Numbered from the stretch's first letter, positions 9,218-17,970 are shown. The stretch is DNA of 39,715 bases from Myxococcota bacterium (GCA_017994695.1 JAGOKF010000033.1:1-39715), one strand, 5' to 3'. Notes: generated by a model from the sequence alone, not told the origin. Program-made: numbers and translations.

Positions 9218-9269
9218 GGCGCTCCCTCCTGCCTTCTCTGGGTGAAAGGGGATGCGGCCGTCTTCCGGG

Positions 9270-10577
9270 TCAGGCCCGGGCCGCCGCCCTGCGCCGGACG
9301 ACCCGGTCCAGCCACAGCGTCAGGGGCGCCGCCACGTAGATCGAGGAATAGGTCCCGAGGACGATGCCCAGGGCCAGCAGGATGGCGAAGTCCCGGATGG
9401 TGCCGCCGCCCAGGATCGCGATGCTGAGCACGACGATTTCGGTGGTCCCCGAGGTGATCAGCGTCCGGGACAGCACCTCGTTGATGGACTGGTTGATCAC
9501 GTCCCGCAGGTTGCCGACCCGGCCCTTCTTCAGGTTCTCGCGGATCCGGTCGTACACGATGATCGTGTCGTTGACGTCGTATCCGATGATGGTCAGCAGG
9601 GCGGCCACCACCGGCAGCGTGAACTTGATCTTGAACAGCACCATGAAGCCGAACACCACCGCGACGTCATGGACCAGGCAGAGGATGGCCCCGGGGGCGA
9701 ACTTCATGTCGAACCGCAACGCCACGTAGATCAGGATCCCGATGATGGCGTAGACCAGGGCCAGCATCGCCGTCTGGAACAGTTCCTTTCCGACGGAGGG
9801 GCTCACGCTGGCGGTCGAGAGGACCTCGACGAACCTGTCCCCGAACTGCTGCCGGAGGGCGTCCTCGACCTGGAGCTTGATGGCCTCGACCTCGATGGTG
9901 AACCGGTTGTCCCGGACCGCCGCGATGCGCCGCTGGGCCTCGGCCTCGACCCGGGCCGCCTCGGCCTTCACGTCGTCGTCCTTGGCCGACAGCAGCAGGT
10001 CCTTCTCCCGGAGCATGTCCGCCCGGATGCGCTCCTCCTTGTCGGACCGGACGCTGATGTGGGGGAATCCCGCCTGGGCGAAGACCCGCCGGATCTCCTC
10101 GCCGGCGGCGTCGAGGGGCCACTCGTCGGGCAGCGACAGGTAGAACTTGTCGCCTGCCTGCTGGGGGCTCTCGGCGACGGCTCCCCGGCCGAAGTGCCGC
10201 TCCATCGCCCGGGCGATCTCCAGTTTCGTCAGGGGGGTCAGCAGGCTCGGAAGTTCCGTGAAGACCTGGAACTTCACGGTGTCCGCCTCTCCGCTGGCGC
10301 CGACGTCGAAGTCCTGGACCTCGACCTGGGTCCCCTTCTGGCGGGTCTGCTTCTCCACCAGGGCGTTCACGGTGGTCTTGATCGTCTCCCGATCGACCCC
10401 CTGTCCCGCCTTGAAGGCCACGATGATCTTGGACCCGCCCTTGAAGTCGATGCCGCTGTCGAACCCGAAGATCAGGGCCGCCAGGATCGAGATCACGGTG
10501 AGGGACATCGAAAAGGGCACCCAGAACCTGGCGGCGCCCATGAAATCGAACCTGGTGCCGGGCTTGATGAACTCCAT
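9270..10577 (-). CDS. secF: Protein translocase subunit SecF, long periplasmic domain
   Basis: 435 residues, about 100 more than E. coli SecF. The N-terminal transmembrane helix is followed by the family element FDSGIDFKGGSKI. Five further transmembrane helices follow, with YDVNDTIIVYDRIRENLKK and SRTLITSGTTEIVVL. The extra length lies in the first periplasmic domain (about 40-260), where residues about 185-245 are charged, Glu/Lys/Arg-rich and heptad-like. SecF pairs with SecD to use the proton gradient to pull exported proteins through SecYEG. It starts 12 bases after secD. The shape of the insertion and any role for it are inference. Confidence 0.95.
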   Translation of the reverse strand: MEFIKPGTRFDFMGAARFWVPFSMSLTVISILAALIFGFDSGIDFKGGSKIIVAFKAGQGVDRETIKTTVNALVEKQTRQKGTQVEVQDFDVGASGEADTVKFQVFTELPSLLTPLTKLEIARAMERHFGRGAVAESPQQAGDKFYLSLPDEWPLDAAGEEIRRVFAQAGFPHISVRSDKEERIRADMLREKDLLLSAKDDDVKAEAARVEAEAQRRIAAVRDNRFTIEVEAIKLQVEDALRQQFGDRFVEVLSTASVSPSVGKELFQTAMLALVYAIIGILIYVALRFDMKFAPGAILCLVHDVAVVFGFMVLFKIKFTLPVVAALLTIIGYDVNDTIIVYDRIRENLKKGRVGNLRDVINQSINEVLSRTLITSGTTEIVVLSIAILGGGTIRDFAILLALGIVLGTYSSIYVAAPLTLWLDRVVRRRAAARA

Positions 10578-10589
10578 CGAGGCCTCCCG

Positions 10590-12446
10590 TCAGATGCCGA
10601 CGCTCAACCGCTCGGGGCGGAACTTGTCCAGGTACCAGTTGAACAGCACGCGCGTGAAGTAGAACTGCGTGAAGAAGGTGACGGCGATGCCGATCAGCAG
10701 CGTCACCGCGAAGCCGTAGACGGGGCCGCTGGAGTAGTTCATCAGCACGACGCCCGCGATGGCGGTCGTCAGGTTCGAGTCGAAGATGGCCGTGAAGGCC
10801 CGGGAGTAGCCTGCCTCGACGGCGGACCGGGGGCCCTTGCCCGACCGGATCTCCTCGCGGATGCGCTCGGTGATCAGCACGTTGGCGTCCACCGCCATGC
10901 CGACGGTCAGCACGATGCCCGCCAGTCCCGGCATCGTCAGCGCCGCGTTGAACCCCACCAGGATCGCCAGCGTGAAGAGCACGTTCAGGAACAGCCCGAT
11001 GTCCGCGATCAACCCCGAGCCGCGGTAGTAGAACAGCATGAACAGGAAGACCAGGGACACCGCCACGACGAGGGAGACCACGCCGGCCCGGATGGTGTCC
11101 CGTCCCAGGCTCGGGCCGACCTCGAAGTCGTGGACCTTGTGGACGGGGGCCTTGTAGGCCCCGTGGGTCAGCACCGTCACCAGCGCCTGGGCCTCCTTCA
11201 GCACCTCCCGGGGATGGCGGGCGCCGCCCAGGGTGATCTTGGCCCGGCCGCCGCCGATCCGCTCCCGGATCACCGGGGCGCTGTTGACCTCGTCGTCGAG
11301 CATGATGGCCATGTACTCGCCGGTGTTCTTCTCGGTGACCTCCTCGAAGAGGCGGGCGCCCACCGAATCGAACTCCAGGCTGACGTAGGGCTCGCCCTGG
11401 GTCTCGAAGAGGACCATCGCCCGGGTCAGGTGGTCGCCGGTCACGTCGGCCCGGGACCAGAGGTAGTGGGTCCGGTAGAAGCGCTCCTTCAGCAGGTTGT
11501 CCTCCCGGACCTCGACCAGTTCGTAGCCCACCATGTGGTCGTCGTCGATCGTCAGGGACTTGATGAAGGAATAGAGGGCGTTCTTGGCCAGGGCGTCGCC
11601 GGTGCCCCGGGCGATCCCGGCGTCGGCCCGGACATACCACTGGCCCGTGGAGGCGTCCCGGTCCATCTTCAGCAGGGCGCCCTTCTCGGGATAGCGATCC
11701 CGGAAGGCCTGGAGCGCCGCTTCCTGGCCCTTGAAGAAGTTCTGGGCCGCGGGGCTCCGGTCGACGATCCGGAAGGCCAGGCGGGCGGTCTGCCCGATGC
11801 GCTCCCGGACCTGGTCCACCTGGGCGCCCCGGACACCGGGCATCTGGATGTCGATGTCGGTGTCCCCGTTCTTGCGGACGTCGGGCTCCACCAGGCCGAA
11901 GGCCTCGATGCGCTTCCGGATGACCTCCAGCGTCTGGTCCACGATCTCGTCCCGGACCGCCGCCACCCGCCGTTCGTCCAGCCGGAGGGCGACCTTGTTG
12001 CCCGACGGGATCTGGCGCCGGAGGTCCCCCCGGAGATCCTCCACCAGTTCGGGGGTCACCACCTCGACGTCCGCCTCGTCTCGGAAGGTCAGCAGCAGGG
12101 TGTCGAAGTCGGTCCGCTCGCAGGTGAAGCGGTCCCGGAGGGCCTTGCGGTCCTCCTCGGAAAGCCCCTCGGGGTCCTTCCCGTCCTTCCGGGCGAGGGC
12201 CTCGACGACCTGTTCGGTCACCGCCTCCCGGGTGCGGAGCAGGTTGTCGGCGATGGCCCGCTGGTAGTCCACCGTGTAGCGCAGTTCCAGTCCGCCCTGG
12301 AGGTCCAGGCCGAAGGCGAGGCGCTTCTGGAAGGGGTACCAGGACGGGGTCTTCCCCTCGGGCAGCAGCGTCGGCAGCACGTAGAGGAACGACAGCAGGA
12401 TCAGCGCCAGCAGTGCAATGGGTTTCCAGAGGTTCTTGCGGTTCAT
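10590..12446 (-). CDS. secD: Protein translocase subunit SecD
   Basis: 618 residues, like E. coli SecD. One N-terminal membrane helix (IALLALILLSFLYVLPTLL) is followed by the conserved FGLDLQGGLELRYTVD. A large periplasmic region (about 45-430) follows, including RIEAFGLVEPDVRKNG and VRGAQVDQVRERIGQTA. Five C-terminal membrane helices carry TVGMAVDANVLITERIREE, the membrane motif with the Asp needed for proton-driven function. It works with SecF and YajC in protein export across the inner membrane. The yajC-secD-secF order is the usual bacterial operon. A 40-base gap separates it from yajC, and ATG 12446 is preceded by GGGAGA. Confidence 0.96.
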   Translation of the reverse strand: MNRKNLWKPIALLALILLSFLYVLPTLLPEGKTPSWYPFQKRLAFGLDLQGGLELRYTVDYQRAIADNLLRTREAVTEQVVEALARKDGKDPEGLSEEDRKALRDRFTCERTDFDTLLLTFRDEADVEVVTPELVEDLRGDLRRQIPSGNKVALRLDERRVAAVRDEIVDQTLEVIRKRIEAFGLVEPDVRKNGDTDIDIQMPGVRGAQVDQVRERIGQTARLAFRIVDRSPAAQNFFKGQEAALQAFRDRYPEKGALLKMDRDASTGQWYVRADAGIARGTGDALAKNALYSFIKSLTIDDDHMVGYELVEVREDNLLKERFYRTHYLWSRADVTGDHLTRAMVLFETQGEPYVSLEFDSVGARLFEEVTEKNTGEYMAIMLDDEVNSAPVIRERIGGGRAKITLGGARHPREVLKEAQALVTVLTHGAYKAPVHKVHDFEVGPSLGRDTIRAGVVSLVVAVSLVFLFMLFYYRGSGLIADIGLFLNVLFTLAILVGFNAALTMPGLAGIVLTVGMAVDANVLITERIREEIRSGKGPRSAVEAGYSRAFTAIFDSNLTTAIAGVVLMNYSSGPVYGFAVTLLIGIAVTFFTQFYFTRVLFNWYLDKFRPERLSVGI

Positions 12447-12486
12447 GCCGGTCTCCCAAAAGCCGATGGTCCAGCAGCCGGGCGGG

Positions 12487-12933
12487 TCAGGATCGGGCCT
12501 CGCCGGGCTCCTGGTACTGGGTCGCGATCTGGGACTTCAGGACCTTCACCCGGACGTCCTTGTCCAGTTCGATCACCGCGATGTCGTTCTGCAGACTGGC
12601 GATGCGGCCGATCAGCCCCGAGGCCAGCACGACCCGGTCCCCGGCCTTCAGGGCCTTCAGGAACTCCTCCTGCTTCTTCCGCTGCTTCTGCTGCGGCCGG
12701 ATGATCAGGAGCCAGAAGACCAGGATCATCACGCCGAAGAAGATCAGGGTCTGCCACATCTGGCCCTGGCCGGCCTGGGCCGCGGCATCGTGGACCGGGG
12801 CGGCGGCGGGGGCGGCCTGGGACCCGGCTGCGGGGGCCTGGGCCTGGACCGCGGCCTCGGCGCCGGCCGGGGGCGTCGCGCCCGGCACCGCGCCCTCCTG
12901 GGCGATCAGCACGAAATTCAGAAGACCCTTCAT
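12487..12933 (-). CDS. yajC: Preprotein translocase accessory subunit YajC
   Basis: 148 residues from the ATG at 12933, which follows GGAGGAAC. A short hydrophobic start is followed by an unusually long Ala/Pro/Gln-rich segment (about 13-55). Then come the single membrane helix (LIFFGVMILVFWLLIIRP) and the basic QQKQRKKQEEF, both typical of YajC. The small cytoplasmic domain has AGDRVVLASGLIGRIASL. YajC associates with SecDF and SecYEG. Most YajC proteins are 90-120 residues, so the N-terminal Ala/Pro segment is the oddity. The frame is open upstream to 13650, but that part is antisense to acpS and the ACP gene and was discarded. Confidence 0.93.
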   Translation of the reverse strand: MKGLLNFVLIAQEGAVPGATPPAGAEAAVQAQAPAAGSQAAPAAAPVHDAAAQAGQGQMWQTLIFFGVMILVFWLLIIRPQQKQRKKQEEFLKALKAGDRVVLASGLIGRIASLQNDIAVIELDKDVRVKVLKSQIATQYQEPGEARS

Positions 12934-12961
12934 CGTTCCTCCGACAAGGAGCGGACGCGCG

Positions 12962-12990
12962 TATGTAGCAGAAAGGAGGTTCGGGGTCAA
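12962..12990 (-). promoter_or_regulatory. Candidate sigma-70-type promoter for yajC-secD-secF
   Basis: Read on the reverse strand, TTGACC (12990-12985) and TACATA (12967-12962) are 17 bases apart. This gives a start about 22 bases before the yajC ATG. The -35 matches five of six consensus bases and the -10 three of six. Function is inferred from position only. Confidence 0.4.
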
Positions 12991-13056
12991 ACCCTTTGGT
13001 GGAACCCTTGCCTTTTCCCGGCGGGGCTTTCCGGCTAGACTCGCCCCGATGCGGCG

Positions 13057-13470
13057 GTGACGCGGATGGGCAGGATCCTGGGCGTGGGAACCGACGTGGT
13101 GACGATCCCGGACTTCGAGCGGCGAATGGAACGGTCCCCGGGCCTGGAGCAGAGCGTCTTCGCCCCCGAGGAGTCCGCCTACTGCCGGTCGATGGCCCGT
13201 CCCGCCCAGCACTTCGCCGCCCGGTTCGCCGCCAAGGAGGCCGTGCTGAAGGCCCTGGGCACCGGGTGGGCCGAAGGGGTGGATTTCCGGGACGTGGTGG
13301 TGGTCCGGGACGCCAGGGGCGCCCCCTCGGTGCGGCTGGAGGGGGGGGCGGCGGCCCGCCTGGAGGGACGGAGTGCGAGGGTGCACCTGAGCCTGTCCCA
13401 CGCCGGCGAGACGGCGATGGCGGTGGCGGTGCTGGAAGCAGGGGAGGATCGCGATGGCGGAGATTCCTGA
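13057..13470 (+). CDS. acpS: Holo-[acyl-carrier-protein] synthase
   Basis: 137 residues from the GTG at 13057; an in-frame ATG at 13066 is the alternative. Signatures are ILGVGTDVVTIPDFERRM (Asp13 binds Mg) and HFAARFAAKEAVLKALGTG (Glu61). A VHLSLSHAGETAMAVAVLE end matches AcpS. The enzyme moves 4'-phosphopantetheine from CoA to the serine of acyl carrier proteins, and its own operon encodes one such carrier. No Shine-Dalgarno precedes either start. A possible -10 (TAGACT, 13036-13041) lies only 7 bases before a tiny Met-Arg-Arg-stop frame whose TGA overlaps the GTG. The last 17 bases overlap the ACP gene. Confidence 0.93.
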   Translation: MTRMGRILGVGTDVVTIPDFERRMERSPGLEQSVFAPEESAYCRSMARPAQHFAARFAAKEAVLKALGTGWAEGVDFRDVVVVRDARGAPSVRLEGGAAARLEGRSARVHLSLSHAGETAMAVAVLEAGEDRDGGDS

Positions 13471-13723
13471 GGACCTGGCCGGGGAGGTCAAGAAGGTGAT
13501 CGTGGAGTGCCTGAACCTGGAGGTCCGTCCCGAGGACATCGAGGACGGAGCGCCCCTGTTCGGGGAGGGCCTGGGACTCGATAGCATCGATGCGCTGGAA
13601 ATCGCCCTGGGGCTCGAGAAGCGCTTCGGGATCAAGGTGCAGCCGGACAAGGAGACGAAGAAGTACTTCTTCTCGGTGGCGACGCTGGTGGACCTGATCC
13701 GGGAGCGTCTTCAGGGTGCCTGA
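13454..13723 (+). CDS. Acyl carrier protein 1
   Basis: 89 residues, acidic and helical. The phosphopantetheine attachment motif LGLDSIDALE places the modified serine at Ser44. The C-terminus (KKYFFSVATLVDLIRERL) is the usual last helix. It resembles the ACPs of accessory fatty-acid or polyene-type clusters rather than the housekeeping AcpP, which is normally beside fabF and fabG. It overlaps acpS by 17 bases and the downstream acyltransferase by 8, so the three genes are tightly coupled. It would carry acyl chains as thioesters in the cytoplasm, perhaps for the fused acyltransferase next to it. Confidence 0.92.
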   Translation: MAEIPEDLAGEVKKVIVECLNLEVRPEDIEDGAPLFGEGLGLDSIDALEIALGLEKRFGIKVQPDKETKKYFFSVATLVDLIRERLQGA

Positions 13724-15161
13724 TTCCTCTGCCGGGGAAGGGGCGAAGGTGCGGGGTCCCGGGGCCCGGAGGGGTGCCTGGGCCTTTGCCCTCTTCTGGG
13801 TTTCCTGGCCGCTGTGGATCTGGCTGGCCCTGACCCGCTTGGGACCCCGGGCCGCCTCGGGGCTGGTCCTGGGGTGCCTGGCCCTGCTGCTCTGGAGGGG
13901 ACGGCGCCGGGGCCTGGGCATGCTGGCGGTCCAGGCCGGGGGCGGCGCGGTGCTGTCCCTGGCCACGCTGGTCACGGGGCACCCGGCCTTCCTCTACCAG
14001 GCCCCGGTGCTGGTCAGCGCCTTCCTGCTGGGCACCTTCCTGTGGACGATCCGGCGACCCCCGCCGATGATCGAGCGCTATGCCCTCCTGGTGAAGCCGG
14101 ACCTGTCCCCCGGGGAGAAGGCCCACTGCCGGGCCTTCACCTGGATCTGGATCGCCTTCTTCCTGGCCAACATGGCCGTCACCGAGTGGCTGGCCCTCCG
14201 GGGAGACCCGGCGGCGTGGGCCCTGTGGTCCGGCGCCCTGGCCTACGGCGCGATGGGCCTGATCTTCGCCGCCGAGTGGGTGATCCGGCAGGTCCGCTTC
14301 GGGGACCGGCGCCGCTGGCGGACCGCGTTTCACACCGTCGCGTTCTACGCCCCCTGGGCCCTGGTCAGCGGGGGCTTCACGCTGCTGGCCTACCTGCCCC
14401 TCCGGCTGCTGTCCCCGGTCTTCCCGTCCCTGCGGAAGCGCTTCCGGCGGTTCGCCCAGGGCTTCTACCGGTTCCAGATGACCTTCCTGACCTGGACCGG
14501 GACCATCCGGATTGCCTCCATCGAGGGGGAGGAGGACCTGGCCCGGGCCGATCCCCGGGTGATCGTGGCGAACCACCGGACGCTGCTGGACGTCCTGATC
14601 CTGATGTCCCGGGTCCCCGAGGCCACCTGCCTGCTGAAGCCCCTCCGCCGTTCCGGGGCGGACCCCGGCCGCCACGCGATGCCGGATTTCTGGAAGCCGT
14701 TCATCCTGGGGCCCTTCTCGCTGCTGGGCTACATCCCGATGCCCGAGGACTGGCGGGACCCCTGGGGATTGCGCAGGGTGCTGGACCTCTGCCGGGCGCA
14801 ACTGGCCGAGGGGCGGCCGCTGATCATCTTTCCCGAGGGGACCCGGTCCCCCGACGGACGCCTGCTGCCGTTCCAGGACCTGCCATTCCGGGTGGCCCGG
14901 GAGGCCCGGGTGCCGCTGCAGCCCGTGGCCATCCACACCGACGTCCGGTTCATGCCCCAGGGGACCGTGGGCATCGACGCCGATCGTCGGTGCACGTTCC
15001 GCATCCGGGTGCTTCCCTGCATCGATCCCCGGGACGACCTCCGGGCCCGGGACCTGTTGGTGGAAACCCGCCAGCACCTGGTCCGGGAACTCCGGCGCAT
15101 GGAGGAGGCCTTCGGTCCCCTCTGGAGGGAGGGATCGGATCCCGGCCGGGAGGGTCCCTAG
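13716..15161 (+). CDS. Membrane protein fused to a PlsC-type acyltransferase
   Basis: 481 residues starting at a GTG that overlaps the ACP gene. Residues about 20-245 contain several hydrophobic helices and resemble predicted membrane proteins (COG4648 type) found beside ACPs in accessory lipid clusters. Residues about 260-470 are an acyltransferase of the 1-acyl-glycerol-3-phosphate acyltransferase family. The His-x4-Asp catalytic motif is NHRTLLD (His287, Asp292) and the second family motif is FPEGTRS (372-378). I infer that it transfers an acyl group from the neighbouring carrier protein to a lipid or other membrane acceptor. Such pieces are often separate genes, and the fusion supports a shared task. 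Its TAG overlaps the convergent fabD stop within four bases (15158-15161). Confidence 0.82.
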   Translation: MPDSSAGEGAKVRGPGARRGAWAFALFWVSWPLWIWLALTRLGPRAASGLVLGCLALLLWRGRRRGLGMLAVQAGGGAVLSLATLVTGHPAFLYQAPVLVSAFLLGTFLWTIRRPPPMIERYALLVKPDLSPGEKAHCRAFTWIWIAFFLANMAVTEWLALRGDPAAWALWSGALAYGAMGLIFAAEWVIRQVRFGDRRRWRTAFHTVAFYAPWALVSGGFTLLAYLPLRLLSPVFPSLRKRFRRFAQGFYRFQMTFLTWTGTIRIASIEGEEDLARADPRVIVANHRTLLDVLILMSRVPEATCLLKPLRRSGADPGRHAMPDFWKPFILGPFSLLGYIPMPEDWRDPWGLRRVLDLCRAQLAEGRPLIIFPEGTRSPDGRLLPFQDLPFRVAREARVPLQPVAIHTDVRFMPQGTVGIDADRRCTFRIRVLPCIDPRDDLRARDLLVETRQHLVRELRRMEEAFGPLWREGSDPGREGP

Positions 15162-16102
15162 TCCGACCAGGCGGCGGCCAGGCGTTCCAGGGAGGCCAGG
15201 TCGCCGACGCAGTGGGCCTCGTAGGCCGAGGCATCGGGCCAGATGCGCCGCAGGGTTCCCCGGAGCACCCGCCCGGGTCCCACCTCGACGAAGCGCGTCA
15301 CGCCCTCCCGGCGGAGTCCTTCGACGATCTCGACCCACCGGACCGGCCGCTGGAGCTGGGCCACCAGGGCCTCGCGGACCGCCAGGGGGTCCTCCTCCGG
15401 GAGGCCGGTGGCGTTGAGGTAGAGGCGTCGTGCCGGCGGGTGCAGGGCGATTCGCTCCAGGGCCTCCCGGAAGGGCGCCTCGGCGGGTGCCATCAGGCGG
15501 CTGTGCCAGGCCCCCGAGACGGCCAGGGGCACGCACCGGGCCTCCCGGGACTCGAAGTGCCGGGCGGCCCGATCCATCGCCTCGACAGTCCCCGACAGCA
15601 CCGCCTGGTCCGGGGCGTTCAGGTTCGCGACGCCTCCCTCGGCCGGGTCCAGGAGTGCCTCGGTCTCACGGAGGACCTGGTCCAGGGGAAGGCCCACCAC
15701 GGCGATCATGGTTCCCGGGTGCGCCGAGGCGGCGTCGTCCATCGCCGCGCCCCGGGCGGCGGACAGCCGGATCGCATCGTCCGCGGAGAGACATCCGGCG
15801 CACCGCAGGGCCGCGATCTCCCCCAGGGAGTGGCCGGCGGTGACCTGGGGCTCCAGGTTCCGGGATTCCAGCCAGGCCAGGCATGCCAGGCTGACGGTGG
15901 TGATGGCCGGCTGGAGGACCCGGGTCCGGGAGAGGGCCTCGAAGGGCCCCCGGGAGCAGAGGGCCAGCAGGTCGGTGCCCGTGCAGTCGGAGGCCGCCTC
16001 GAAGAGGCGCCGGGCCTCGGGATCGGACCGGGCCAGGTCGGCGCCCATGCCCACGACCTGGGATCCCTGGCCCGGGAACAGGAAGGCCGTCCTCGCCGCC
16101 AT
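15158..16102 (-). CDS. fabD: Malonyl-CoA:ACP transacylase
   Basis: 314 residues from the ATG at 16102. The FPGQGSQVVGMG start is typical. The active-site motif GHSLGE has Ser92, and the second catalytic residue is His200 in SGAWHSRLM; both positions match E. coli FabD. It loads malonyl groups onto ACP for chain extension. It follows fabG by 17 bases in the reverse-strand set cstA, ACP 2, GcvT-like, fabG, fabD. No beta-ketoacyl synthase accompanies it in the window, so either the housekeeping synthase is elsewhere or this is an accessory pathway. Confidence 0.94.
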   Translation of the reverse strand: MAARTAFLFPGQGSQVVGMGADLARSDPEARRLFEAASDCTGTDLLALCSRGPFEALSRTRVLQPAITTVSLACLAWLESRNLEPQVTAGHSLGEIAALRCAGCLSADDAIRLSAARGAAMDDAASAHPGTMIAVVGLPLDQVLRETEALLDPAEGGVANLNAPDQAVLSGTVEAMDRAARHFESREARCVPLAVSGAWHSRLMAPAEAPFREALERIALHPPARRLYLNATGLPEEDPLAVREALVAQLQRPVRWVEIVEGLRREGVTRFVEVGPGRVLRGTLRRIWPDASAYEAHCVGDLASLERLAAAWSD

Positions 16103-16119
16103 GCTCCGATCCTCCGGTT

Positions 16120-16866
16120 TCAGACCAGCAGGGAAGAGAGTCCCCCGTCCACCACGAGCGCCTGGCCCGTGATGTAGGACGCCTCGTCGGACAGCAGGAA
16201 CAGCGCCGCGTGGGCGACTTCCCGGGCCAGGCCGAACCGGCGCATCGGAATGCGATCCTGGAAGGCCCGGCGGCTCGGGGAGGGCATCACCGCGGTCATC
16301 TCGGTGTCGATGAACCCCGGGACCAGGGCGTTGACCCGAATCCCCTTGCCCACCGTCTCGGCGGCCAGGGACCGGGTCAGGGCCAGGATCGCCCCCTTCG
16401 ATGCCCCGTAGGCCGCCTGCCCCGGCAGCCCGAAGGACCCGGACACCGACCCGACGTTCAGGATCGCCCCGCGGCGGGCCTGGAGCATGGGCCGCAGGAC
16501 GGCCCGGCACCAGTGGATCGTCCCCGCCAGGTTGGTCCGGATCACCCGGTCCAGGTCCTCCCCGGGGGTCATCGCCAGCAGTCCCGAGTGGGTGACCCCG
16601 GCGTTGTTCACCAGGGCGTCGATGCGTCCTTCCCGCTCCAGGACCGACTCGAGCGCCCGCTGGACCGCCTCGGGGTCCCGGCCGTCGCAGGCCAGGGCCT
16701 CGACTCCCGGAAGGCGGGCCTTCACGGCCTCGGCGGCCTCGGAATGCCGCAGGAAGGTGAAGGAGACCCGGGCGCCCTCCTCGACCAGGCGCTCCACGAT
16801 GGCCCGGCCGATGCCCCGGCTGCCGCCGGTCACGACGACGACCTGGCCCTGCATCCGGTCCGCCAC
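16120..16866 (-). CDS. fabG: 3-oxoacyl-ACP reductase (short-chain dehydrogenase)
   Basis: 248 residues. The GTG at 16866 is preferred because AGGGGG lies 5 bases before it; the ATG at 16854 is the alternative. It has the Rossmann motif TGGSRGIGRA, the NNAG element, catalytic Ser140 (NVGSVSG) and Tyr153/Lys157 (YGASK). The ending YITGQALVVDGG is usual for FabG. It reduces 3-oxoacyl-ACP with NADPH. It begins 9 bases after the GcvT-like gene and ends 17 bases before fabD. Short-chain dehydrogenases are diverse; the FabG call rests on the fabD and ACP neighbours as well as sequence. Confidence 0.88.
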   Translation of the reverse strand: MADRMQGQVVVVTGGSRGIGRAIVERLVEEGARVSFTFLRHSEAAEAVKARLPGVEALACDGRDPEAVQRALESVLEREGRIDALVNNAGVTHSGLLAMTPGEDLDRVIRTNLAGTIHWCRAVLRPMLQARRGAILNVGSVSGSFGLPGQAAYGASKGAILALTRSLAAETVGKGIRVNALVPGFIDTEMTAVMPSPSRRAFQDRIPMRRFGLAREVAHAALFLLSDEASYITGQALVVDGGLSSLLV

Positions 16867-16875
16867 GGGATCCCC

Positions 16876-17970
16876 CTAGAGTTCGTCCAGCCGGATCTTC
16901 AGGCTTTCGGGCAGGAACGGGGGCATGGTCAGGGTCTGCCCCGGGAGCGACCGGTCCCCGTCGCGGACCTCGACCGGCAATCCGGCCCAGGCGAACGGGC
17001 GGCGGACCTGGGCCAGGCCCAGGTCCCGATCCAGCACGGGCGATCGTCCCGCAGCCACGACGGTCCCGACGGGTTCGCCGTCGAGAAGCACGGTCTGTCC
17101 CACGGCCAGGCCTCGGGTTTCCCGGTCCAATGCGACGCCGACGACCTTCGTGGACCCCCCGGCCTCCCGGCGGCGGATCACGGCCTGTCGTCCCGTGAAG
17201 CGGTCCTTCTGGAAATCGAACATCCACTGGAGCCCCAGGACCAGGGGATCCCGGACCCGGATCCCCTCCTGGTGCACGTTGAAGAACCGGCCGTCCAATT
17301 TCAGCAGGTCCAGGGCGGCGGTGCCGTAGAGGGTCCATGCGGGGTCTTTCGCGGCCCCGCGCAGGGCCTCCACCGTCCCGGCGGCCGCCTCCTGGGGGAC
17401 CAGGATCCAGTATCCGAACTCGGCGGTCTTCCCCGCCCGGATCACTCGGACGTCCGTGCCGGCCAGGGAGCGGGGCTCGATGGCGAGGTAGGGCATCCCC
17501 AGCACGTCGGGGCCCAGAAGTTCCCGGAGGGGGGCCCAGGCCCGGGGACCGTCCAGGGACAGCACGGCCCACCCGGACCCCTCGTCCCGCAGGGGCACCC
17601 CGGCCAGCAGGCGGTCGATCGTCGCCGGGTCCGCGGCGCACTCCAGCAGCACCCACAGGTCCTCGTCGTCGATGGCGACGTAGGCGTCCGCCGCCACAAG
17701 GCCGTCGTCGTCCAGCAGCAGCGTGTGGAGGACGCGCCCGAAGCGGAGCCGGGACACGGGGCCCGTCAGGACCTCGTCCAGGGGGTAGAGGGCGTCGTCC
17801 ACCGGTCCCCGGAGCACCCGGACATGGGTCATCGGGCACAGGCCCAGGGCCTTCCGGACGGCCAGGACCTCCCGCTCCGGGTCCCCGAATCCCGCGACGG
17901 CCGGCATCCCCGACCGGTCCTCGAACCGGGCTCCGGACCCCTCGAGCACCCGCCTCCAGGTCGCGGTCAT
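16876..17970 (-). CDS. GcvT-like aminomethyltransferase-family protein coupled to an ACP
   Basis: 364 residues, full length for the glycine-cleavage T-protein family. It has a tetrahydrofolate-binding-type region with LLDDDGLVAADAYVAI, in the place of the family's conserved catalytic Asp segment. It also has an AGKTAEFGYWILVP segment (family 'TGExGxEI') and a C-terminal LKLDGRFFNVHQEGIRVRDP with FTGRQAVI. GcvT proteins move one-carbon units between folate and a carrier. No gcvH, gcvP or lipoate gene is here. The start ATG overlaps the stop of ACP 2 as ATGA, and fabG and fabD follow directly. I infer a folate-dependent or degenerate one-carbon step on a carrier-bound substrate, not glycine cleavage. 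This is a hypothesis from context. Confidence 0.75.
   Translation of the reverse strand: MTATWRRVLEGSGARFEDRSGMPAVAGFGDPEREVLAVRKALGLCPMTHVRVLRGPVDDALYPLDEVLTGPVSRLRFGRVLHTLLLDDDGLVAADAYVAIDDEDLWVLLECAADPATIDRLLAGVPLRDEGSGWAVLSLDGPRAWAPLRELLGPDVLGMPYLAIEPRSLAGTDVRVIRAGKTAEFGYWILVPQEAAAGTVEALRGAAKDPAWTLYGTAALDLLKLDGRFFNVHQEGIRVRDPLVLGLQWMFDFQKDRFTGRQAVIRRREAGGSTKVVGVALDRETRGLAVGQTVLLDGEPVGTVVAAGRSPVLDRDLGLAQVRRPFAWAGLPVEVRDGDRSLPGQTLTMPPFLPESLKIRLDEL

Noticed and set aside
9252-12704. 1150-codon forward open frame opposite secF-secD-yajC
   Set aside because: Composition-driven antisense frame in GC-rich DNA. The reverse-strand sec genes have clear family motifs and ribosome binding sites.
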